A stretch of 6,014 nucleotides of DNA from positions 1 through 6,014 of the forward strand of contig JBOGFJ010000206.1 of the NCBI GenBank assembly GCA_050743385.1, written 5' to 3'. Below are positions 1 to 4,467 of the stretch, piece by piece. Within the stretch, counting starts at the first letter, position 1. Each line of letters begins with the position of its first letter. A program made the translations under genes and the position numbers. The notes below the pieces were generated by a model that was not told the DNA's origin, made no database searches, and saw nothing but the letters and a program-made list of their open reading frames with translations. Source of the DNA: JACDBD01 sp050743385 (lineage in GTDB: Bacteria > Actinomycetota > Acidimicrobiia > IMCC26256 > JACDBD01).

Positions 1-701
1 CCGCGCACATCGGGGAGGATTCCCGGCGCGACGACGAGGACGGCCAGCAGCGCGGCGAGGGCGCCGGCGGCGGGGAGCAGGCGCCGGGCGTGCGTGCGCG
101 CCGCGAGCCGCAGGCCCGGGAGGGCGAGGATCAGCCCCGCGAGGGCGATGCACGCCGGCGGGCTGATGACGCTGATGAGCGGTACGACCGCCGCGCACGC
201 GAGCCCCGCGCCCAGCAGGTCGGCGAAGTAGAGCTGGCCGATCTGCTCGGAGCGCCGCCCGAACAGCGTCGCGATCATCACCCCGACCGAGATGAAGGAG
301 GCGAACAGCGCCAGGCAGATCAGCACCAGCCGGGCGAGGTTCGTCAGCGAGTCGAGCGTCCCGTAGTCCCAGATCGCGATGGTGTCGATGGGTGTGAGAG
401 CCACCACGAAGTAGCCGACGCCGACGCTGATCGCGCCCAGGAGGAGACCCCACATGATGATCGCGTCGGTGGAGGCGGTCCGCAGGCGGCGCGAGATCGC
501 CACCAGCACGCCCCCGGTGCCGATCCCGAGCAGCGCCAGCCCGATGACCAAGTAGGTGTAGTAGTAGAAGAACTTGAACGAGACGACGCGCGTGTAGCTG
601 ATCTCCAGCAGGAGCGCGGCGAAGCTCATGAGGAAGATCTCGACGTTGTAGGCGCGGCGCGGCGACTCCACGCCGGTCGAGGATTCGCTCACGCTGGCCA
701 T
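1..701 (-). CDS. Membrane protein, N-terminal part of a spermidine synthase-like membrane fusion (partial)
   Basis: This minus-strand reading frame is open from its start to the left edge, giving 233 residues of an incomplete protein. It has about seven hydrophobic segments, near residues 20-38, 47-70, 80-102, 122-147, 158-178, 182-200 and 207-228. Motif-like stretches include LLEISYTRVVSFKFFYYYTY (31-50), the glycine-rich LALLGIGTGGVL (55-66) and YFADLLGAGLA (158-168). From memory these resemble the multi-pass N-terminal domain of membrane-bound spermidine/spermine synthase-like proteins, in which a Rossmann methyltransferase-like domain follows. That catalytic part would lie beyond the edge, so neither the fusion nor any aminopropyltransferase activity can be confirmed. 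I chose ATG at 701 because the hydrophobic core begins about 20 residues later. An in-frame ATG at 761 would add 20 mostly charged residues, and neither start has a good ribosome site. It lies downstream of the MarR gene on the same strand. Confidence 0.72.
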   Translation of the reverse strand, partial: MASVSESSTGVESPRRAYNVEIFLMSFAALLLEISYTRVVSFKFFYYYTYLVIGLALLGIGTGGVLVAISRRLRTASTDAIIMWGLLLGAISVGVGYFVVALTPIDTIAIWDYGTLDSLTNLARLVLICLALFASFISVGVMIATLFGRRSEQIGQLYFADLLGAGLACAAVVPLISVISPPACIALAGLILALPGLRLAARTHARRLLPAAGALAALLAVLVVAPGILPDVR

Positions 702-801
702 CGAGCCGCCCAACCCGCCTTCGCTCCGCCGGTCGTCCCGAGCGCGAGCACGCTGTCGCATCGCCTGAGGGGGTCGCGTCCTGCCGGTTGCGCTGGGCAT
801 C

Positions 802-819
802 GTCCCCTCGGCGGGGGAC
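802..819. repeat. Perfect 6-bp stem hairpin in the 702-882 intergenic gap
   Basis: GTCCCC (802-807) and GGGGAC (814-819) are perfect inverted arms around a 6-base loop. No T-run follows on either strand, so it does not look like a classical intrinsic terminator. It could be a transcript structure after the MarR gene or a protein-binding site. The rest of the 181-bp gap shows nothing else I can name apart from the weak promoter listed separately. Confidence 0.4.
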
Positions 820-837
820 GGGGACGCGGCCGTCGGT

Positions 838-867
838 ACGGTATCCGTGGGCAGGTTAGGGCACCAA
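838..867 (-). promoter_or_regulatory. Weak candidate promoter for the membrane-protein gene
   Basis: Read on the minus strand, TTGGTG (867-862) and TACCGT (843-838) are separated by 18 bases. This is a loose sigma-70-type pair with a TANNNT -10. It starts just after the MarR stop codon and would leave a leader of roughly 130 bases before the ATG at 701. Matches of this quality arise easily by chance, so treat it as tentative. The gene could equally be read through from the MarR gene. Confidence 0.2.
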
Positions 868-882
868 ACTCGCGCGTTGGGA

Positions 883-1338
883 TCAGTCGGGCCGGCGTCG
901 AGGCTGCGAGCCCGCCACCCGTTCGAGCGCGCCCGTCAACACGTCGGTCTCCTCCCGGCTGAGATGCCGGGCGAAGTGCTCGGCGACACCGCGCGCGTGC
1001 ACTGGGCCGGCCTGGCGCAGCGCCCGCCGGCCGGCAGGCGTGGTGATGGCGAAGGCGCCCCGCCGGTCGTCGGGGCAACGCTCCCGCGTCACGTAGCCGG
1101 CTCGCTCCATCCGATCGATCAGGCGGGTGAGGCCGCTGCGCGAGAGCAGCACGGCGTCGGCGAGCTCCCGCATGCGCATCCGTCCACCGGCGTTCGCGAG
1201 CTCGGCGAGCACATCGTAGAAGGCGATCGGCAAGCCCTTGGTGGCGAGCTCGCGCTCCAGGGTGCCCACGAGCGCGGCGTGGGCGCGCAGGAAGGCCCGC
1301 CATGCGGCCTGGTCGCGGGGCGACAGCTCCTCCGCCAC
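883..1338 (-). CDS. MarR-family winged-helix transcriptional regulator
   Basis: This encodes a 151-residue protein, the usual MarR length. The family consists of dimeric DNA-binding repressors or activators, often responding to small phenolic ligands or oxidants and often controlling adjacent genes. The N-terminal helix (about 7-32) begins the dimerisation region. The winged HTH spans roughly 37-101: YDVLAELANAGGRMRMRELA, then the recognition-helix segment LLSRSGLTRLIDRMERAGYV (64-83), then the wing RERCPDDRRGAFAITTPAGR (85-104), which carries the family's typical D-x-R-R-G signature. A C-terminal helix (about 115-143) completes the dimer interface. I chose GTG at 1338 because it gives the family length and lies 7 bases after a TANNNT -10 element, as in a leaderless message. 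The frame is open further upstream, to 1836, but that part overlaps the divergent gene and is not MarR-like. Likely targets are its own promoter, the divergent gene at 1411 and the membrane-protein gene downstream. Confidence 0.9.
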   Translation of the reverse strand: MAEELSPRDQAAWRAFLRAHAALVGTLERELATKGLPIAFYDVLAELANAGGRMRMRELADAVLLSRSGLTRLIDRMERAGYVTRERCPDDRRGAFAITTPAGRRALRQAGPVHARGVAEHFARHLSREETDVLTGALERVAGSQPRRRPD

Positions 1339-1345
1339 GGGTCGG

Positions 1346-1351
1346 ACACTA
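1346..1351 (-). promoter_or_regulatory. -10 element of a leaderless MarR promoter
   Basis: TAGTGT on the minus strand (1351-1346) fits TANNNT and ends 7 bases before the GTG start at 1338. Transcription would therefore begin at or next to the start codon. There is no Shine-Dalgarno sequence. No convincing -35 hexamer lies at 16-18 bases; a TTGCTG exists but is 23 bases upstream. Leaderless genes with this layout are common in actinobacteria. The assignment is inferred from position and pattern only. Confidence 0.45.
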
Positions 1352-1361
1352 CCGAGCACCG

Positions 1362-1392
1362 GCAACGATTGCAGCAGCAACGACGATGCTGC
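1362..1392. repeat. Short direct and inverted repeats in the MarR divergent spacer (possible operator)
   Basis: GCAACGA occurs twice, at 1362-1368 and 1377-1383. TTGC (1369-1372) faces GCAA (1377-1380), and GCAGCA (1374-1379) faces TGCTGC (1387-1392). MarR proteins usually bind imperfect palindromes of about 16-20 bp in exactly this kind of divergent spacer. The arms here are short and overlapping, so the true operator boundaries cannot be fixed by eye. Confidence 0.3.
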
Positions 1393-1400
1393 GCTACGTT
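1369..1400 (+). promoter_or_regulatory. Candidate promoter for the unknown gene at 1411
   Basis: TACGTT (1395-1400) fits TANNNT and lies 10 bases before the ATG at 1411, which would give a leader of only a few bases. TTGCAG (1369-1374) is a possible -35 but sits 20 bases away, longer than ideal. No Shine-Dalgarno sequence precedes the ATG, which fits a near-leaderless start. The region overlaps the repeats that may be the MarR operator. Confidence 0.3.
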
Positions 1401-1410
1401 CCGCGTCGCC

Positions 1411-2001
1411 ATGGCCGCAGGCGACGAGCTCGACGCGGGTGGCCCCGATCTCGGCGCCGCCGCCGGGTCGATGCGCGAGGCGTGGCGTGCCGAAGAAGAG
1501 GAGTGGAGCCGGGCGGCGGCGGCGCAGTGGACGCACGGTCGCAGCCTCGTCGACGTGGCTCGAGACCTGATGCACCGGGGCGACACCGTCGCGGTGACCG
1601 CCGCCGGCGCGACGTTCACGGGCGAGGTGACCGACGTGGGCTTCGATGTGCTCCGGTTGCGCACGGCCTCCGACGTCGTCGATGTGCAGCTCGCCCTGCT
1701 CACGAGGGGCGGCGGCGAGCGTCGCCACGCCCGCGTGGCCGCACCCGTGGTGCTCCGGGTGATCGCGCGAGCTCGGTCGGGTGGTCGCAGCGCGGGAGGC
1801 GGTCCGGAGACGTTCCGGGCGCGGCTGCTCGAGCACGAGGCGGGCGCGGTCGAGGTGTCGATCGGCTCGACCCTGCTGGGCGAGGACCTGCGCGGCACGC
1901 TGACCGTCGGGCGGGACCAGGTGCGCGTGTGTGACCGGGATGGAGGCGAGACGTACGTGCCGATCGCGTGGGTCTCGTGGGCAGCGAGCCGAAGGGAGTG
2001 A
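1411..2001 (+). CDS. Uncharacterised protein with two beta-rich repeat units
   Basis: This encodes 196 residues of unrecognised family. The N-terminal 20 residues are low-complexity. A charged helix (about 21-55, with a run of glutamates at 28-31) follows, then a beta-rich unit (57-96) with GEVTDVGFDVLRLRTASDVV at 71-90. An arginine/alanine/glycine-rich linker (98-133) leads to a second unit (136-190), which contains GTLTVGRDQVRVCDRDGG (162-179) and ends YVPIAWVSWA. The two units align by eye (G-x-x-T-x-V-G-x-D-x-x-R-x ... V-x-x-A), suggesting an internal duplication of a small SH3/Sm-like barrel; this is inference. No signal peptide or membrane segment is visible, so it is probably cytoplasmic. 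I chose ATG at 1411 because a TANNNT element precedes it closely; ATG at 1471 is an alternative. It diverges from the MarR gene and converges with the HTH gene. Its function is unknown, and a nucleic-acid-binding or regulatory role is only a guess. Confidence 0.75.
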   Translation: MAAGDELDAGGPDLGAAAGSMREAWRAEEEEWSRAAAAQWTHGRSLVDVARDLMHRGDTVAVTAAGATFTGEVTDVGFDVLRLRTASDVVDVQLALLTRGGGERRHARVAAPVVLRVIARARSGGRSAGGGPETFRARLLEHEAGAVEVSIGSTLLGEDLRGTLTVGRDQVRVCDRDGGETYVPIAWVSWAASRRE

Positions 2002-2054
2002 GCGTCAGACCGCGGCCACGGTGAGGCCGACACTCCGCGCGGCGGCGCCGAGCC

Positions 2055-2309
2055 TCAGTGCCGTTCGCGGGCCCGCTCGGTCGAGGTCGACTGGTCGCTG
2101 CCCGGCTGGGCCTGGAGCCAGTCGAGGAGCTCGTCGCGCATGAAGCGCATCTCCCGTCCGCCGGGGAACCGGTGGCAGGGGATCTTGTCCTCCCTCACCA
2201 ACCGCCGGAGGTGCTCGACGTGCACTTGGAGCAGCTCCGCCGCCATGGCGGTGGTCAGGACGGGAGGGAACTCGCCCGGTGACGCGGGGGTGTCGTCGGG
2301 AGGGGCCAT
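2055..2309 (-). CDS. Small excisionase/MerR-type helix-turn-helix DNA-binding protein
   Basis: This encodes 84 residues. The segment VLTTAMAAELLQVHVEHLRR (17-36) is a helix-turn-helix of the excisionase/MerR-like class. The wing LVREDKIPCHRFPGGREMRF (37-56) carries the typical K-I-P-x-x-R-x-G-G-x-x-x-R-F pattern, followed by the short helix RDELLDWLQAQ (58-68) and a polar tail. Proteins of this size include phage excisionases and small actinobacterial developmental regulators of the BldC type. No integrase or attachment site is visible, so a transcriptional role is more likely. I chose ATG at 2309 because a TANNNT -10 element ends 7 bases upstream. In-frame ATGs at 2318 and 2330 would add 3 or 7 residues, and the one at 2318 lies inside that element. 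The gene is divergent from the Tad operon, making it a candidate regulator of that operon and of itself. Confidence 0.85.
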   Translation of the reverse strand: MAPPDDTPASPGEFPPVLTTAMAAELLQVHVEHLRRLVREDKIPCHRFPGGREMRFMRDELLDWLQAQPGSDQSTSTERARERH

Positions 2310-2316
2310 GCACTCC

Positions 2317-2322
2317 ATACTA
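2317..2322 (-). promoter_or_regulatory. -10 element of a leaderless HTH-gene promoter
   Basis: TAGTAT on the minus strand (2322-2317) matches five of six positions of TATAAT and ends 7 bases before the ATG at 2309. The first transcribed base would be at or beside the start codon. No Shine-Dalgarno sequence and no clear -35 at standard spacing are seen. The layout matches that of the MarR gene exactly. Confidence 0.5.
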
Positions 2323-2323
2323 G

Positions 2324-2338
2324 CCCCCATCGAGGGGG
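2324..2338. repeat. C5/G5 inverted repeat next to the HTH promoter
   Basis: CCCCC (2324-2328) and GGGGG (2334-2338) flank ATCGA. It lies immediately upstream of the HTH gene's -10 element, in the spacer region, where a bound protein would interfere with or assist polymerase. It could be an operator. Simple G/C runs are cheap in DNA this GC-rich, so confidence is low. Confidence 0.3.
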
Positions 2339-2364
2339 TCGACGGCCCCTCTTGACAATCTCAG

Positions 2365-2376
2365 GCCCCATGGGGC
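2365..2376. repeat. Perfect 12-bp palindrome in the HTH/Tad intergenic region
   Basis: GCCCCATGGGGC is a perfect palindrome lying roughly midway between the divergent HTH gene and the Tad operon. A dimeric regulator could use it, and the HTH protein is the obvious local candidate. No protein-site match is known to me. Confidence 0.35.
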
Positions 2377-2422
2377 AGCCTCAGCCCGGAACGAACTGCA
2401 CGAACCGGTAGCGAGGGATCAC

Positions 2423-2451
2423 TTGACCCGAACGGGTCGGTTCCTCACTAT
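2423..2451 (+). promoter_or_regulatory. Candidate sigma-70-type promoter of the Tad operon
   Basis: TTGACC (2423-2428) matches five of six bases of the -35 consensus. CACTAT (2446-2451), 17 bases downstream, keeps the important second A and final T of a -10 element. Transcription from about 2458 would leave a leader near 49 bases with a strong ribosome site before the ATG at 2507. The inverted repeat at 2425-2438 overlaps the -35 and spacer, so the promoter could be under repression. Confidence 0.4.
2425..2438. repeat. 14-bp inverted repeat overlapping the Tad promoter (possible operator)
   Basis: GACCCG (2425-2430) and CGGGTC (2433-2438) are perfect inverted arms separated by AA. They cover the end of the candidate -35 and part of the spacer, a typical repressor position. 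The binding protein is not known. The adjacent divergent HTH protein is an inference from position. Confidence 0.4.
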
Positions 2452-2497
2452 TGCGGCGGGCTTCGGCGGCACGGAGCAACCGTGTCGGGCCGGGCGG

Positions 2498-2504
2498 GGA
2501 GGGG
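2498..2504 (+). promoter_or_regulatory. Ribosome binding site that sets the cpaB start
   Basis: GGAGGGG ends two bases before the ATG at 2507, with the GGAGG core about 4 bases away; it lies in a longer run of G with one A. It is the clearest Shine-Dalgarno sequence in the window. It supports ATG at 2507 over the in-frame TTG at 2423, which has none and lies inside the candidate -35. Confidence 0.6.
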
Positions 2505-2506
2505 CG

Positions 2507-3229
2507 ATGGCGATCTCGGCACGAGGCCGGGCGAGCGATGCCACCCCGCTGCCAACGCGCCGGCGCCGATTCGCCAGCCGGCTCTCCGCCGGCCACCTGG
2601 TCATGATCGTGGCCGGGCTCGTCGGCATGCTCCTCACGCTCGCGCTCCTGCGCAATGCCGATGAGCGGGTACGGGTCGCGGTGGCGGCGCACGACCTGCG
2701 CGCGGGCGACGTCGTCACTGGGGAAGACCTTCGGTACGAGCGCGTGAAAATGGACGGCGATCTGCTCGGTACCGTCCTTCGCCCCGACGACGTCGCGCGA
2801 CTCGACGGCGCGGTCACGGTGGAAGCGGTGGAGGCGGGTGAGCTGGTCTCTCGCACCGCCGTGCGCCCGCCCGCCGCACCGTCCGGCCTACGGGCGGTCA
2901 GCATCCCGATCGATCGGGCGCGCGCGGTCAATGGTCAGCTGGTTCGCGGTGACCGGGTCGACGTGCTGCTCGCGGCCGAGAGCGAGGTCGCGATCGTCGT
3001 CGCCGGCGCCGAAGTGCTCGACGTGAGTGACCCCGCCGGTGGTACCGCCTTGGGATCGGTCGAGGAACAGTTCACCGTCACCCTCGCTGTGGATGCACGC
3101 GGCGCCCAGCTGCTGACGGCCGCGATCACCGACGGCGATCTCCTGCTCGCTCGATCGACGGGCGCGGAGTCTGCCGACACGACACCTCCTCTGGCCGTCG
3201 ACTTTGTGGACACCGGACCCGGCGGATGA
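2507..3229 (+). CDS. cpaB: CpaB/RcpC-like SAF-domain pilus assembly protein
   Basis: This encodes 240 residues. An arginine-rich cytoplasmic head (about 1-28) precedes one transmembrane helix (about 29-49, LVMIVAGLVGMLLTLALL). A SAF domain follows: VRVAVAAHDLRAGDVVTGED (55-74), continuing through TVEAVEAGELVSRTAVRP (104-121). The C-terminal half, from VSIPIDRARAVNGQLVRGDR (131-150), VDVLLA and a beta-rich segment to the end, is the part usual in CpaB/RcpC. In Tad systems this protein sits outside the membrane and helps secretin or pilus assembly; Gram-positive versions have no outer-membrane secretin, so its exact role there is less clear. It is the first gene of the operon and overlaps tadZ by four bases (ATGA). 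Extending to TTG at 2423 would add 28 residues. The head-helix-SAF order and the downstream Tad genes make the call firm. Confidence 0.85.
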   Translation: MAISARGRASDATPLPTRRRRFASRLSAGHLVMIVAGLVGMLLTLALLRNADERVRVAVAAHDLRAGDVVTGEDLRYERVKMDGDLLGTVLRPDDVARLDGAVTVEAVEAGELVSRTAVRPPAAPSGLRAVSIPIDRARAVNGQLVRGDRVDVLLAAESEVAIVVAGAEVLDVSDPAGGTALGSVEEQFTVTLAVDARGAQLLTAAITDGDLLLARSTGAESADTTPPLAVDFVDTGPGG

Positions 3230-4467
3230 GCGGCGAGCCGGAGGTCGCGCTCGTCTTCTCGCCCGAGGGTTGGGTCGAGGGTCTCCACCGACACCTCACC
3301 GACCACGGCGGTGCGCGCGTCCGGCAAGTGGTGATGGAGCCGAGCCTCGCCTTGGAGGAGGAGTACGGCACGCTCATCGTCAGTCATCGATGGCCGGCTT
3401 TGACCCGGCCCTTTGTCCAAGCGGTGCACGCGCGACGCCGCCGCCTGCTGGGCGTGTTCGATCCCGCGGAACCTGCGGGACGTGACCACCTCCTGACACT
3501 CGGTGTCGACCGGGTGATCGAGTCCGACGCGCCGATGGCCGACTTCCTCGAGGCGCTCGTTTCGCTCGCTCCCATCGAGGCAGACGAGCCCACCGTGAAT
3601 CGCGAGGTTCGAGGGCTCATCGACGGGACGACGCTGGGGACAGAGGCGGTTCCTTCGCGGCTCGTCGCGGTCGGGGGCCCGTCCGGTGGCGGCGCGACCG
3701 AGCTTGCGATCGAACTGCCTCGAGCGGGAAGCCGCAATGGGATGCGGACCGTCCTGGTCGATGCGGACGACGTGGCCCCGTCGGTCGCGCAACGCCTGGC
3801 GTTGACGATCGAGCCCAATCTCCGTACGGCTGTCGACGCGGTCGACTACGGCCTGGGGGAGCTGACGGGGTCCCTCGTGGCTGTACCCGACGGTTCGTTC
3901 GACGTGCTCAGCGGGCTTCCGAACGTGACCGCGTGGTCGCAGGTCCGACCGGGCGAGGTTCTCGACGTCCTCGACGCGCTCGCGCGGGCGCGCGACGCCG
4001 TCGTCGTCGATGTGTCCAACCGCCTCGAAGACATCGGCGTCGGTGTCGGACGCAGCCGCTACGGCATCACGCGTGCGGTCGTCGGTGCTGCCAGCGTGCT
4101 CGTCGCCGTGGGGTCGGGCACACCCGTGGGGGTGACTCGTCTGCTCGGTTGGATCGCGGACGCCCGATCCCTCAGCGATGCTCGGGTTCACGTGGTCATC
4201 AACCGCGGTCCGACCGACGCCTTCCGGCGCGCCGAGATCGCCGATGAGCTCGAGCGCACCTTCCCGCCCGCCGGGCTCTGGTTCGTGCCTCACGACGACC
4301 GGGTCGAGAAGGCGGCTTGGGCGGGATCGCACGTAGCAGCGGGCCCGTTCACGCGTGCGGTCGCAGCGCTCGCATCGAGTGTGCTCCCCGCATCGCCGTC
4401 GGTGAACGGCGCCCGCAAGCGACGCCTCCGTGGTCGTGCGGCGACGGCCAGGGGCGGGTTGCGGTGA
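3226..4467 (+). CDS. tadZ: TadZ/CpaE-like MinD-family protein with degenerate P-loop
   Basis: This encodes 413 residues. TadZ/CpaE proteins place the Tad pilus machine in the cell and combine a receiver-like N-terminal domain with a MinD/ParA-type domain. Residues 1 to about 115 look like the pseudo-receiver (VALVFSPEGWVEGL, LIVSHRWPALTR, LLGVFDP, GVDRVIES). The MinD-like part starts near 144. The P-loop position reads VAVGGPSGGGATELAIEL (147-164), so the lysines of K-G-G-x-G-K-T/S are replaced and nucleotide binding or hydrolysis may be weak or lost. VLVDADD (176-182) fits the Walker A-prime strand, DAVVVDVSN (257-265) the Walker B region, and VHVVINRG (321-328) a later conserved strand. The tail (about 396-413) is strongly basic. 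No membrane helix is seen. It overlaps cpaB by ATGA and the TadA gene by GTGA, implying coupled translation and a shared complex. Confidence 0.8.
   Translation: MSGEPEVALVFSPEGWVEGLHRHLTDHGGARVRQVVMEPSLALEEEYGTLIVSHRWPALTRPFVQAVHARRRRLLGVFDPAEPAGRDHLLTLGVDRVIESDAPMADFLEALVSLAPIEADEPTVNREVRGLIDGTTLGTEAVPSRLVAVGGPSGGGATELAIELPRAGSRNGMRTVLVDADDVAPSVAQRLALTIEPNLRTAVDAVDYGLGELTGSLVAVPDGSFDVLSGLPNVTAWSQVRPGEVLDVLDALARARDAVVVDVSNRLEDIGVGVGRSRYGITRAVVGAASVLVAVGSGTPVGVTRLLGWIADARSLSDARVHVVINRGPTDAFRRAEIADELERTFPPAGLWFVPHDDRVEKAAWAGSHVAAGPFTRAVAALASSVLPASPSVNGARKRRLRGRAATARGGLR

Noticed and set aside
90..962. Long plus-strand open frame of 290 codons over the left part
   Set aside because: Its product is low-complexity and rich in R, E, D, Q and P, typical of an antisense shadow in GC-rich DNA. 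The minus strand here encodes clear transmembrane segments.
1339..1836. N-terminal extension of the MarR frame up to 1836
   Set aside because: The extension is not MarR-like, would give twice the usual family length and overlaps the divergent gene at 1411.
2002..2054. Possible bidirectional terminator between the convergent genes
   Set aside because: It contains only short GC-rich pairings (for example CGGCGCCG at 2043-2050 and distant GAGGC/GCCTC arms) and no T-run on either strand.
2055..2309. HTH protein as a phage or element excisionase
   Set aside because: There is no integrase, attachment-site repeat, tRNA gene or other mobile-element sign in the window. The small HTH fold is also common in ordinary regulators.
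2352..2357. Perfect TTGACA on the plus strand as the main Tad -35
   Set aside because: At 17-18 bases downstream the sequence is GCAGCC/CAGCCT, which is not a usable -10. The TTGACC at 2423 has a better partner.
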